Assembly: GCA_029747015.1 (NCBI GenBank)
Contig: JAKOGI010000420.1
Span: 186,001 to 250,000, forward strand
Direction of reading: 5' to 3'
DNA from: Carnegiea gigantea
Taxonomy: Eukaryota > Streptophyta > Magnoliopsida > Caryophyllales > Cactaceae
DNA length: 64,000 nucleotides
Shown here: positions 51,675 to 63,356 of the stretch, one piece after another
Layout: every line of letters starts with the position of its first letter
Position numbering within the stretch: position 1 is the first letter of the stretch
Position numbers and translations under genes: made by a program
Notes under the pieces: generated by a model
The model's database searches: none
Seen by the model: the letters and a program-made list of their open reading frames with translations, nothing else
Told to the model about the DNA's origin: nothing

Positions 51675-54037
51675 AGGCACTTTAACTCTATCCATGAAGA
51701 AAATTAGTCAACTTCTCACATATATGAAATTACTGCCATAGACTGCTTGCATCATGAGTTGAGTGAGACCACAGGCAATGGATACAGGCAAATGTCCTAA
51801 CTGAAAGCTACTAAATGACACCCTCCCCTCGGCGAAAGGGAAGAAAAACAGTAAAAACTACAAGATAATATGCAACCGCAGATACAAATATATTGGAATA
51901 GTAATGTCAGGCAAATTCGAAAGCAGCTATGAAAACATCAATCCACAAGTTTAGAAAGAGTTTCCTACTCTCAGACCAATGAGCTGAAGCAGTAATAATA
52001 GGAAGGGGGGGGACAATGAAAGGCACCACAAGAAGCAACACATCCAGCAACACCTATCCAAGAAGCTCAAAACATGTGACACCAAATAAGCAGAAATTTT
52101 GGCTTGAGAAGTTATCAAGAGAGTCCACAACTTAAGACAATGAAGAATTATTAAAGCAATGTCCCTTAGCTGATTGGCATATAGCAAGGACAAGATGACA
52201 AGGTGAGGGTGACTCACATGCAAACACAGCCACACACACGCACACAAAGAAATAATGCAGCGACACAGCCACACACTTACACACAAAGAAACAATGCAGC
52301 AATGCATGCAAAGAGTGTGTATTGACACACCTCAGCCTCCTTTTGAGCTGCATGAATCTGAACCACCTGCTGTTGTAAGTCAGCAACCTTCTGTTTTTCA
52401 GCAGCAATTTCCTCCTGCAACTTCGTTTTCTGCTTCTCCCATGCCAGGAGTCTCTTTAAGCATTTCTTCTCCCTTTTTGCAACCTCTAAGCATGCTGTTA
52501 CTGATTCTGATGCACTCAATTTAAAAGCCTCCATCTCTGCTCTGATTTCAGCATTCTCAATCTCAAGCTGCCTAACAGCTGCATTTGCACGATCTACTTG
52601 ACTACTAGCCTTCCTAAGAGCATTCTCCATCTCTGAAAGCCTCTTCATGGTTGTATCTTCCAGGGTTTGCTTCCCCTTTTTCAACCTCTGAGTCTCTTCC
52701 CTTTCCATCCTCAATAATTTGAGCTCTGTCAGATCGTTGCTGAGTTTTGTAGCAGCTTGCAGTGCCTTCTGGTGTGCCCATTCCTTTCGCTCCTTCACCT
52801 GTTTCTCTAGATCCTTTACTTGATGCAATAAAGTCAAAATTATCTCATCCTTCTGATCCTCCGCAACACGCTCCAAATTCTCATCTAAATTCAACTCCCT
52901 AAACTTATTAAGTACAGAGTTAACCACATCTTGGTTATTATCATAAGACTCCTCACCCAGCTCAGCTGGCGCATCGGCAGCCAGTGTGGTTCCTTTTGAG
53001 GAATCTCCACTCACTGCTGAGCTGGTGCAAGGTTGAGACTGCATTTGCATCTGCTGCTGAGCGTGGAATCCAGCAGCAAATGCTGCAACATTTCTCTTCA
53101 ACAAAGATTTCAAAGAAGGATTAAGATTAAATCTCTTAGGACACTCAATCTCCCTCTGGACACTTCCCTCTGAATACGAGAAAACCCCACCAAACCCATT
53201 TGCAGGGAGCTCCAAATTTCCCCCATTCCCAAAACCCCAACCCCCATGGAACTTATACATCCCCGGCGATACACTAACACCAGAAATAGCTGCATTGGCA
53301 TTGACATTATCCATACCGATCATTGCATTACCAGATGAATTACTATGCGAAGGAAGCATAGTAATGTCAATAGTACTAGCCCGACCAACATGGAGATCAC
53401 TCATAAGGAGGCACCACATGGCATCCCCTCGACTCAGTTGTGGGTGCACTTGCTGCAACAAGCAAACCATACCCGCAAGCGAGTAACCCTGCAACTGCCT
53501 CAAATCAGTGAAAACAAGCTCGGATTCCTCTAAACTCCCATCATTCCCACATGACCCACCATTCAAATAAGACAATGAATTATGCACGATATTAGTAAGC
53601 ACATCCATACCCCCATAGCAATGCCCCTTTCTCAAAACTGCCTTCAATGCAACATCCTCATCATAACCCAAAGAAACAAGTTTAGAAATGGCCTCATTGT
53701 ACAAAAACTCCAAATTCTTCAACAAAAGATCCTCCAATTGCTCCTCAGTACAGTACCCCCACCCACAATCATCAAAACTGGGGTTCTGGGCAGTATTTGG
53801 ATTTGGGTTGTTAGGGTTTGATACATTTCTCATAGAATCATCAAAACCCATGTTATAAGTCCACGGTTTAAGCCCAGATTCAAGCATAGACTTACTGAGC
53901 GATAAAGTTGTGTCGTTGATCATGTTCTGATGATGATGATGATGATCAACATCAGTAGTTGTGGGAGTGGGAGTGTTTTTGGCCGATTGAGCTCTCCGAT
54001 TAGGTCTGATGTGTTTTTCTCTCACAGTGCAACCCAT
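46214..54037 (-). CDS. RF298/RF4-type RING E3 ubiquitin ligase
   Basis: Putative E3 ubiquitin ligase. Exon 1 is 54037-52331 (569 codons, phase 0) and exon 2 is 46720-46214 (168 codons plus stop), joined over a 5610-bp GT/AG intron to 737 residues. RF298-type proteins are about 800. Residues 1-25 are basic. Residues 101-158 (LEDLLLKNLEFLYNEAISKL on) form the UBA-like region of this family. Residues about 395-635 are a long coiled coil that continues smoothly across the splice (QKEAE|AKWRQE). A C-terminal C3HC4 RING uses C683, C686, C698, H700, C704, C707, C719 and C722. All eight zinc ligands are present. The start is the first ATG and gives the family-like MGCTVREKHI. A small extra exon inside the intron cannot be excluded. 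Confidence 0.93.
46721..52330 (-). other. 5.6-kb intron of the RING E3 gene
   Basis: Contains C-runs joined to A-runs at 48006-48030 and 51084-51107, a C-run at 48947-48957, and an (AG)n tract at 51617-51668. ORFs inside on both strands show no domain. No transposon termini were recognised, though the length is large compared with the other introns here. Confidence 0.7.
51617..51668. repeat. (AG)n microsatellite
   Basis: About 26 uninterrupted AG units in the intron of the RING E3 gene, followed by GGGAGGGAGG. Confidence 0.97.
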
Positions 54038-54342
54038 TTTTTGATACGCAGAATAGAATAGAACCCAACAAGTGGGCCAAAAAGGGGAGAAAATTCAAAG
54101 ATTCAATCAAAAAAATTAAGTGATTTGTTTCCTTTGCTGTTTGATGCGGATTAATGGATGAAAATAGAGATAAAACAACAAAAATGGATTGAATTTGGGG
54201 GAAATGAATCACTCACAAAATGAGGATTGAAGATCTATCTACGTCACTGGCGTGGTCCGTTCGTAGCTGCGCATGGACAAACAGAGAAACTGCGAGAAAA
54301 ACGAAGAAATTTTTTGTTTTCCCCCGGCCGGGGGGGGGGGTG

Positions 54343-54350
54343 TTTATATA
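54343..54350 (-). promoter_or_regulatory. RING E3 gene TATA box
   Basis: The minus strand reads TATATAAA about 305 bp before the start codon. Downstream of it is a C-run merging into CCGGCCGGGGG, an unusual GC-rich start region in otherwise AT-rich DNA. Confidence 0.55.
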
Positions 54351-54414
54351 TCAGCTGAGTGGGTAAAGGTTAAAGAACTGACAAATAGATTATTTGATTT
54401 GCGTACGGATAAGA

Positions 54415-54705
54415 CTAAGTTTGGGTCGAATTATATTTTGGGTTAAGTTATATTTTAGATCGGTTCGGTTTAGGTTAGGTAAAATTCAATTTGACTTGAC
54501 TTTGGGTTAATCGATTTTTGATCTAATATACTTGTCATGTAAAAATAAGTAACTTCGTGGAAAATTTCGGGTCCACTATAGATCGGTTTGGATCAATTCG
54601 GGTTTCTAATCAACTTTCGAATGAGTTTATTTCAAATGTTGGATCAGATATGAATCTAAATTGTTCGATTTAAATTTTAGATCTCCGATCAGTTTTAACA
54701 GGTAT
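54415..54705 (-). repeat. CCGAAATTGACCCG-rich dispersed repeat, copy 2
   Basis: Reverse-complement partner of 44130-44445, with the same succession of short phrases (GATTCATATCTGATCC, TCGAAAGTTGAT, AAAATCGATTAACCC). Confidence 0.7.
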
Positions 54706-55046
54706 AGTAAAAATGACTACATCGCATGAGCAATGCATTAAAAATACTAATTATAAAGGTAATTACGACATTGCCCCCTAATAGCTTCCGAAGTGGCCTC
54801 CGGATTCCGATTGGGTAATTTAATCTTGACATATTACCTTTTCCATGTCAATCGTTAGAATAAGCTCATTAAAAAAAAAATTTAATATTAATTACACTCA
54901 CCTGTTAATTAGATTGTAAGGTATCATCATACATAAAAAGCTAGATTAAATCATTGATGCTTTAGCACCTTAAGGTATGGACACTGGACAAATAATAGTT
55001 TAATATGTGAGGCATCATCGGATAAATAATTTAGTCTTTTTCTTGA

Positions 55047-55670
55047 CAACTAGCTCTAAGAATTACGCATTGACCCCCTCAAAAAATAGGATATTTTTAT
55101 AGTTATATCATCATTTTGTTGATTTTTACACAATTATGCATGAATAGAGGGTTTGTATATCTTTTAATGACTATAATTGTATGATTACTATTGTCGAAAC
55201 TTAATTGAAGTTGGTATTGATACTATATAATCGGTTCTAAGCTTTTGAAAATACCAAGAAAAGAGCTAAATACAAAAAGAAGATCCTATTTTACGATCAA
55301 AATAATTTCTAGGACGTCCAAAAAAATATAACTTTTTGAACTTCTTCTTAGGAAAATAATTAAACAAGTCCTAAGAATTATGCATTCACCCCTCAGAATA
55401 GAGTACTTTTACAGTTTTATCATCTTTTTGTTGATTTTTACAAAATTATGCACGTATAGACAATTTGATTATCATCTCATGACTATAATTATACGATTAC
55501 TATCGTCGAAACTTAGTTATAGTTGTTGTTGATGCTATATATACGGATCTAAAATTTTGAGAACACCAAAAAATAGCTAAATACAAAAAAGGATCCTATT
55601 TTAGGTTCGAAAATAAATTCTATAATGTCAAAAAAATATAACTTTTAGAACTTCTTCTCAAAAAAATAGC
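55047..55670. repeat. 310-bp tandem duplication
   Basis: Two diverged copies (about 55047-55362 and 55366-55670) share CTAAGAATTA(C/T)GCATT, TTGTTGATTTTTACA, CGAAACTTA, GAGCTAAATACAAAAA-type phrases and TATAACTTTT(T/A)GAACTTCTTCT in order. Non-coding. Confidence 0.85.
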
Positions 55671-56344
55671 CAAAGTATTTATCCTTCGATATCTCAGTGT
55701 ATTAAATTATTATTTTCACAAACTTATAGACAATTTTTTTCGGTGGACATGCATCAGAGTACTAAAATATTAATTACTCAATTAAAATCTATTACATCGA
55801 TCTATTTCAATTTCTTTTTCTGACAAAAATAAAGACATGAATGGTCACATAAGGAGACCCTATCAAATATTTCAAAGAGAATGATCTTTTATACTATTAA
55901 TTACTCAATACGTTCAACAATTTTTTTTTTTAAAAGGACAACCTTATAAAAGATAAATTCAAAAGAAGCACACAGTTTTTGTTTTGTTTTGTTTTTTTTT
56001 TTTTGCATATTTAGATAGATTAGATTAAAGTGAATGTCAGTTGCCTTACTATAAGGATGGATCGAAGTTTGATTTTAAATAATTTTAAGTAAAATAATTA
56101 TATATGAATTAATCATGCCCAATAACAACTTTAGTTGTTGCAATATGTAGAATAACATTATTAGTATAGCTTGATTTAGATGATTGGCAACTTGGTATAT
56201 ACTCTCTTAAAATAAAATCTCATATTTAAGTTTTGTAAATAAAAAATATTTAATAGGAGAATTTTCTCTTATTATAGACAATAATAACTCAATTCTATTT
56301 AAACAAAGGTCTAGGACCCAAAAAAGAAAGGAACAACGGTATTA
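55671..56344. other. AT-rich spacer
   Basis: No gene, terminal repeat or RNA was recognised. T-runs occur at 55921-55932 and 55980-56004. Confidence 0.5.
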
Positions 56345-57315
56345 AGGCAGTGTTTTGTTGGAAGAAAAATGGTTTTCTGAAAAATTGTTTTCCATGAAAA
56401 GTGTTTTTATAAGAAAAATTGATTTTCATATCATGTTTTCCATTGTTTGGCAGGATATAAATTACTTTTTACTGGAAAAAAAAGAAAACGTAAACCGAAT
56501 TGTTTAAACGATGAAAAACATCGACTAAATAGTCGTGACAGAAATAAATGTTGACCAAATGAAGGAATGTTGAACTTAAAAATTCATATTTGAACTTTTT
56601 TTAATTATTTCATATTAGATATTCAAGTTTCAATTTAAACCATTGAAATTATTTTAGTGACGAAAAACATCAATTGAATTATTGAAGTGATGAAAAATAT
56701 CGTTTAAATTATCTTGGTGCAGAAAAATGTTCAACAAATGAAGGAATATCAAGCTCGAAATCTGAATTTAAGCTATTTTAATCTTTCATTTCTAATTATC
56801 AAGTTTCAATCCAAATTGTTGAAATTATTTTAGTAGTGAAAAATATTAATTGAATTATTTAAATTGAAAAAAATGTCCATTAAAAGCGTTGTGGTAGAAA
56901 ATAATGTTGTTTTTCAAATGAAGAAATATCGATCTCAAAATCTAAATTTGAGCATATTTTAATATTTTCTATCTAATGATCAAGTTTCAATGCATATTGT
57001 TGAAATTATTTTAGTTGCATGTCAAGTGAATTTTTTAAGTGACAAAAAAAAAATGGCGATTAAATTATCATAGCAGATATAAGTATTGACCAAATGAAAG
57101 AAACTTAAACTCAAAATCTAGACGTAATTTTATTTTAATATTTTTCATTAAATAGTCAAGTTTCAATTCAAATCAATGAAATTGAATTTTACACTTAAAT
57201 TATAACTTATTATATCATCAAAGAGTTAAAAGGGAGAAAATCAACTTCCTCCCTTATTAAAAAGAATAAAAATAGAATCCTCATAACCAAAATTTCCAAC
57301 CAAACAAAACAACCC
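56345..57315. repeat. 180-bp tandem repeat array, perhaps inside a transposon
   Basis: Four units start with CAAATGAA(G/A) at 56555, 56735, 56915 and 57091 (spacings 180, 180, 176). Each contains TCAAGTTTCAAT and GAAATTATTTTAG-like phrases. The outer flanks CAGTGTTTTGTTGGAAG (about 56348) and, inverted, GTTGTTTTGTTTGGTTGGAA (about 57310) look like weak hAT-type ends, but no target duplication matches. Confidence 0.7.
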
Positions 57316-57402
57316 GTTTATTTACTGGTTAAAAAACCCGACCCGACAAGAAGACGCAAGTGAAGGTTGACGTGAGAGAGTGGAGTAAGGTTGTCGACGG
57401 CG

Positions 57403-59372
57403 ATGGCGACGGGAGGCGGAGGAGGATCAAGTCGAGAAGGATCGGCGAAATCTGCGGTGGCTGATCAGATTTCACAGTCGATCCAATCAACTTCCAATCT
57501 TCTTCAACTTATGCAGCAATCTTCTCCTTCCCAGGCACTCTTTCTTTCTCTTTCTTCTTCTTGATTGTTTATTCCTCTACGTTTTCTTGTTAATTTGGTG
57601 GTTCTATCTATTGATTCTCTGTAGTAGTTGTAATTCTACGAAATTGGAGCTATTGTTAGTTCAATGACACAATTTACATGTGTATTTCTTGGTTTCGATC
57701 CCTCTTCTAGGGTTTTTGACCCGCAACTCCGGCGAGTTTTTCTGCACTACCGATCCAGTTCATCTTTTTTCCAAATTTATGGGTTCTTAGCAGCTCATTG
57801 ATTTAGTAAGTTATTGATTAACATATTTCACTACTAATTGCTTTGGTCAAGCAGGTCCTTTCTCCTTTTTTTGGCGGGGAGGGGGGGAGAGAGGGCAGGG
57901 GGGAAGCCGGGAAGGGGGAGGTTGGGGCTTAAAACGAGGTAAATGGGGGCAAATTTCATAATACTTAGATAGTTTGATGCATTAAAGGCCCTGTTTAGAT
58001 ATGCTTTCTGAATTGATCTTTATTTGGGATGCCTTGCATCACAGTATCAACTGGGATACTACACTGCTTTTAGCTCTTGGCATTGTAGCTTTTTTCCTTC
58101 TTTTTTTGGGGGGGGGGGGGGGGGTTGGGCGGGTTGTTCGTAAACTTGAATCTCTTCAGGCTTCAACCTGGGATCATTTGCTCAAAGCAGCTGAGTATTG
58201 ATGGCTTTCTTTGTAGATAATATAAGCAAGACATGAAGACATATTGTTCTGACTTGTTCTCTTGAGAAGAATAACAACTAGGAAGACGAAGTTGATAGCT
58301 ACAGTTCACGAGAGTACAAATGAGATGCAGTAAGGGGGAAAAAAAGGGAAGGGGAGGGGAAGAGAGTAGGAATGAGATATCATCACACAAGTGGTTGCAT
58401 TGGTTCCAAATTATCTGTGTGACTTTTCAAGGGCAATCTAGGGAACCAAACATATCCAACAGAGCCTAAACTAGATAAACTTGAAAGATCAATGGTGAAA
58501 GAGTGGTACGCATGACGAATAGCTAAAGGATGGTTAGAGAAGTAGCCTTTTTAACATAGGCTGAAGAGTCAAACAGGCAGTGATCACTACAATAGACAGT
58601 GAAATTTGTAAGCGTGATGAAAAATACTCAAAGCGTTATGGACAACATACGTAAGGCTTCGCAAACAAACCAGAGGAGCATTGGTTCCAACGCAAAATGC
58701 AGCATTTATTTTTTCGTTTTGGGGTTTGTTGTAAGAGAGCTATTTGGATGACCATTATACATTTCTAAGTGGTGGTTGATTTTATAATGAATGACTAACA
58801 AAGTACTACTTGATGATGTGTTTTGTTTTCCAGTATTAGTTCTGTGATCTGCTGCACTGAAAATTCAAATCCTGATGACTTGACGACTATGTTTTAAGGA
58901 TGACGACATAGTTAAATATTTGTTATGGCCATGTTAGGCTTACCTGGAAAAGCTCCCTAAGAAATCTATTGGCGAAAACAGATACATAAAGAATACAGAG
59001 CAAGTATGTATCACTTATGAACCCACCAGCAATGGCTTCCGTTAGGATCCTTTTTCTGAATTTTCATGTGTGATAATGCAGGTGTTGCAGCAACTGCCTG
59101 GGTAATTTCATCATTGGATGCATATGTGGAAAATGGATTACACAGGTTGTACCTGTGTGGCGTACTGGTGGCGGTGGTGCTCATTTCATTTTATTTTCTT
59201 TGCTCTTTTTGGGACTTAGATTATGACAATTTTGCTTTGTTCTCCCCTGCCTTGATCCGCATGCCGTTTTAAGTGTTTGCAGTGTCCAGCATCTGAAGAC
59301 TGTTACCCAGTTGCTATCGAACATAGAAAGATCCAGCTTAGGCCTTCATCTCAATCACTTCCCTCTGAGGAG
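57403..59372 (+). pseudogene. TOM2B: TOM2B-like gene with frame-breaking indels
   Basis: TOM2B is a small plant protein first found as a host factor for tobamovirus multiplication in Arabidopsis. Exon 1 (57403-57534, 44 codons) is intact: MATGGGGGSSREGS... then DQISQSIQSTSNLLQLMQQS. It ends CAG|GC, not GT. Exon 2 (58938-59003) encodes a KLP-K...IKNTEQ stretch with compensating +1 and -1 shifts. Exon 3 (59082-59145, 64 bp) holds VLQQLP, then VISSLDAYVENGLH in another frame; 65 bp would restore it. Exon 4 (59283-59372) shifts again between HLKTVTQLLSNIERS and LRPSSQSLPSEE. Each indel is a one-base change, mostly at a short base run. This could be decay or assembly error. The last exon was not found. 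Confidence 0.7.
57535..58937 (+). other. TOM2B-like first intron region
   Basis: Starts GC rather than GT. Contains G-rich tracts at about 57870-57920 and a T-run followed by 18 Gs at 58100-58122. Otherwise no feature. Confidence 0.5.
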
Positions 59373-61364
59373 GTAAGAGTTGTCGATCTTTTTAGCCTTC
59401 CTCCCTGCGCCAAAGTAATTTACTGTGAATACGTGGCGGTCCATCTGCCATTCGTCTATATAGCTGTAAAATCCATTCATCTGTTAAGGGCTCATTGAGT
59501 GTCATTGTGACTTTCAAGCTTTTAGTTTTCTAATGTTGAGAAATGCATGTATGTACTTGGTGCTTCAATATCGATTCACTTTCATTAGTCCTCCTTTGTT
59601 GAGTAAACTGGAAACAGAAAAAGAAAATTCCTGTACAGAGGTGTTTTTCGGTTTTCAAAAAGACGACAGAACTGAAAAACGATTGGAGATACTGAATGAT
59701 CCCAGTATTGGCTCTACCTACTTGGATTGGCTAGGATTGTCATCTCTAACACATATAGCTGTTGGAAAAGGTAGATTCAGCAGCTATCTAATTTTCAGCC
59801 TAATTGGGATGTCCAAGTAACATATCATGTCGAGGTGTCCATATCCGTACAAGGGTACCTGGTGTGTCATGGAGATTGACATAGGTCTGAAAAACGAGCA
59901 TTTTGTGAACCTAGTGATTGACGCTTCACCTGCATATCTAGAGGATTGATGGTATTCCTTTCACTTTTTACAGTCGCAACAGAAACTAGTGAACCATCCT
60001 TCAGAGGAATATCAAGCTCCCTAAAGATGATAGAAGTGGTGGTCCTATAACAAGTAAATCCGAGATAAAACATCTTCAGCAGGGTTTCTGACTGCAGTTA
60101 TGCTGCACGCTTATCAACAATGAGATGGTACCAACTGATTGTTGTTTTCAAGTCACATTTTCTCATGTTGATATACATAATTCTTAAACTTTCTCTGTCT
60201 TGTCCCCAATTTCTTTACTACTTTGGGCTCATTGTAAGTGATGGCTGAAGCCTAGAGTCCTGTGGCAACAATTCGAGATCTTGTATATTATTGCGACCTG
60301 GACCAACTGACAGTGTAATGCTTTTCTGAAATTAAGCATCCTACCCCCCCCCCCCCCCAGTTTGGTAAATGGAGAACCAGGTTCGTGTTGCAACATAACT
60401 ATCTTTTGTGGTAATATTTGATTGTTCTTTTTTATTTTAGTTTTATGCAAATGAGTTACAAAGGACAGTATAATACATTATATATAATGGGGGAAGGAGT
60501 CGAACTTCGGACATTGTTTTCAATGTTTCAATTTTAATAATTAGGATTTCCCATATTGGCTTCATAAAATTTTCTTGAGTGACACAATGACCATTATAGG
60601 AATGATTATTACGTGAGGATGTAACAAGGTTGTTTTTGGGAAAGCAAAATGAGGAATAATAGAAATCAGAAACTGAATTCGTACAAAGGTCTTGTAATGC
60701 GAAATCAGTGTGACTAATATGGGCCTTCCCCAAGTCACTCCCTGCAAGAAGCCTTAAAAGAGGATGGAGATGGGCGGGTGAGCAAGCCACTCAATTCCCT
60801 ATTCTCTTGGCATGAGAAAAGTTGCCAAAAAACAAAGCAACTAGCAAGATCCAAAACAGAATCTAATACAAAGCCGAAAGACTTCGACTGTAGCTTCGAT
60901 ATGAGACTAGAACAGTTGCCTTGGATGATAATCTTCCTCTAACCAAATTGCATGCACGTTGTGAAGCAAAGAGACAAGCATTGGCCTCCTCTAACTCGGC
61001 TTCCTTGCTGCACTGATGAAAATAGAATGGCTCCACTGGAGTCCCGACCCACGGCTCCTTAGCCTCTGCCCATTCACCAAGCTTAGCCCCCTCAAAGTTG
61101 TTGAAGAACGAGCCGAGGGGCATATGGAAGTGGTCAAGAGCTTTAGCGATAGTCCTCTCAGGGCTTCGTATACTGTTTGGGGCACCCAACGAATCTAGGC
61201 TTTTTTTTAAAAAAAAAATTAGTGATGGACAGGACACTAAAAGAATACATAACAGACTCAAAACAACAAACCAAATGCAAATAAAGACAGTTTGAACGAA
61301 AACAAACTACCACAAATTATGTCCTTGTGACCTTGTAGCACATACAAAAATCAAAGATGCAAAT

Positions 61365-61487
61365 GGTATAGCCAGCTTTGGTTGACAAAATCTACCAAAA
61401 GAGCCTAGATGTCTGAAAACATCTACATCTAGGTTCTTTTGGTAGATTAGACTCTTGGTAGATTTTATCAACCAAAGCTATCTACAC
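61365..61487. repeat. fold-back repeat, possible hairpin MITE
   Basis: Left arm AGCTTTGGTTGACAAAATC... (61374 on) is inverted at the right as AGCTTTGGTTGATAAAATC (61479 down). The arms extend through CTACCAAAAGAGCCTAGATG with one internal 16-base insertion in the right arm. The loop is only about 10 bases, so a transcript would form a long hairpin. Confidence 0.8.
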
Positions 61488-61739
61488 CATGCATAGGAAT
61501 ATTCAATTTTTGTATGCACCACCGAGCCTCGTTAAGGTTATAACCAATACTAGTTAGGACTACTACTCATCTGACTACTCACGATTTTGTAGCTGTTTTA
61601 AATTGGATGGACAATGTTTATGAATGTTCACTTTTCATGATTTTTTAAGAAAAAAACTTTAGAAGTAGTAAGGTGGTCTATCCACTGACCTCTCTATTTA
61701 CGGTGTAAATCAAGTAGGCTTGTGGACGAGAAGGAAGGT

Positions 61740-61905
61740 TGCACACTCATCAAACTATGTTCAACAAAGGCCTAACCCTGTCATCAGACCCACAAGGACC
61801 CCTCCAAGAGCACCAATAAGGATATTGCGGCCACCAAGATTCGAATTTTGGCAAGGAGTATGAAAACTTCACTCCCACCCCCTTGAGCTACAAGGCTCTT
61901 GAGTC
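61740..61905 (-). repeat. possible tRNA-derived SINE
   Basis: Minus strand: TTGTAGCTCAAGGGGGTGG resembles box A, and AATTCGAATCTTGG about 45 bases later resembles box B, then GGTGGCCGCAATATCC. No clear tail or target duplication. Confidence 0.4.
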
Positions 61906-62561
61906 TTAGCACTTATCGTACAATTGAAAAAGCTAAATTGAAAAGGCTAAGTTTTTTTTTGAGGAGGGGGGGCTTAATAGTGGGCTAAGGTAAAAATATC
62001 AACATCAAGTAACAGCCATTCTGGTTTCTTTTTTATTGAACGGTAAGCAGTTAGTGATTCAAAGTTAAAAGTGCAATGGAACTAACTTTTTAACAATTCT
62101 GCAATTCAAGACCCAGATGATTACATTACACACCCACATCAAAACTCTGAGGATATGAATTCAGGTTCTATGGCAGCAATTTCCCTTTTTTTCTTGTTAA
62201 TTTGGATTGAGCTCGTGGCTTGTTAATGTTTTGTCCTTACAATCATTAATCTTCCTCATTCCCCACCAGCTCTGTTCTCTTTTCCTTCATGTCTCTTTTC
62301 ATCTCTCTTCCTTTGATCTCAGTTTCGTGGTTTGATAAACCATACAATCACCAGCCATTATACGGCGATCTTGATTCTTATATCTACAGATCAAGGATTA
62401 TGGTATAACTTGTAAGCAAACACTATTATTATTCATTAACATTAACAAGCAGAGTCTTTGGACAACAAAGGGCTTACATCCAAAGGAAAGCATACAACGT
62501 CACGAACGATAAAAACCGAACATTAAGTTTTCAACAAAAGATGAAGATGGAGTACTCAAAT

Positions 62562-63356
62562 TCAAATAAGAGCTAACTGCTGGAAATTGATGGGGTAGCA
62601 ATCGGAGGGCGGGCCAGTAAAAGCACGCTGAGCAAGTATGGAGTTGACGGCTTCAGTGGGATGATAGGCATCCCAGAACACATACTGATTTCGTTCACCA
62701 CAAGGCGTTACATTAGGCAGGCAGGTGACTTGCCCCAATCCACAACATGCCCTATCAATCACCTTAAACCCTGTATGTTGCATGTTAACAGCATGTGTTA
62801 GAATTTAGGAAAGTATCCGCTACTTTGTGATAAACTGTCATGTTTATTGCACGTTCCAAAACTACTTTAAGACTCTAGTAAAGTTTCAGAATGTCACTGA
62901 AAATTTCACAACATGACCACGTATAGCTGAAATTTTCAAAGCTCCATTGAAAGTTCCAAAGGTTCTACAAACAAAATGAGCATATGACTTGTAGGACAGG
63001 ATCCAAAGAGCCATCTCAGCCTCATTGTGGGATGATAGGGATAAGCATTTTAGTTTTCAATGCTCTAATCCTACGTACACGAGAACAAGGGAATACGTAC
63101 CAAAAGATGCAGGGTTGTTAAGGATATCACCAAGAAAACCATAAGCATTGACATAAACAAAGATAGCAGCAGGATGGTTGGCATTGAGCTGTGCTACTAG
63201 AGATCGAAGACCTTCATTATATGATCCCAAAATTTGATTGACATAGTCTGCGCATCTCCCGGGCGCTGCTTGACCTCCTGCCCTCTGATTTGGGATGCAA
63301 CCAAGAGGCCCAACTCCCACTGTAAAAAACTTCCTCAATCCTACACTGTACAATGC
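62562..63356 (-). CDS. GDSL esterase/lipase, C-terminal exons
   Basis: Secreted-type ester hydrolase of the plant GDSL family; only its 3' end is in the window. The visible exons are 63356-63101 and 62770-62562, joined by a GT/AG intron in frame (154 residues plus stop). The first begins ALYSVGLRKF, then the family phrase TVGVGPLGCIPNQ and VYVNAYGFLGDILNNPASFG. The last holds DRACCGLGQVTCLP, PCGERNQYVFWDAYHPTEA with the catalytic Asp and His of block V (D-x-x-H), and ends in PINFQQLALI. The N-terminal exons with the signal peptide and the GDS serine must lie beyond 64000. No frame defect is seen. Confidence 0.93.

Larger units (their letters stand above)
59373..62561. other. intergenic DNA between TOM2B-like and GDSL genes
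   Basis: No known domain was found. The longest open frame is 60863-61261 on the minus strand (132 codons, acidic/aromatic middle with EWAEAKEPWVG). I do not recognise it, and no splice partners are evident. A 15-base C-run lies at 60344-60358, and a fold-back at 61365-61487. GGAGGGGGGG after a T-run is at 61950-61972. Confidence 0.45.

Noticed and set aside
54321..54340. CCGGCC plus G-run as a CpG island
   Set aside because: Only about 20 bases long; it is a homopolymer-type tract near the TATA box, not an island.
60863..61261. 132-residue minus ORF as a possible gene
   Set aside because: No recognised motif, no splice partners or promoter; mentioned only within the intergenic entry.
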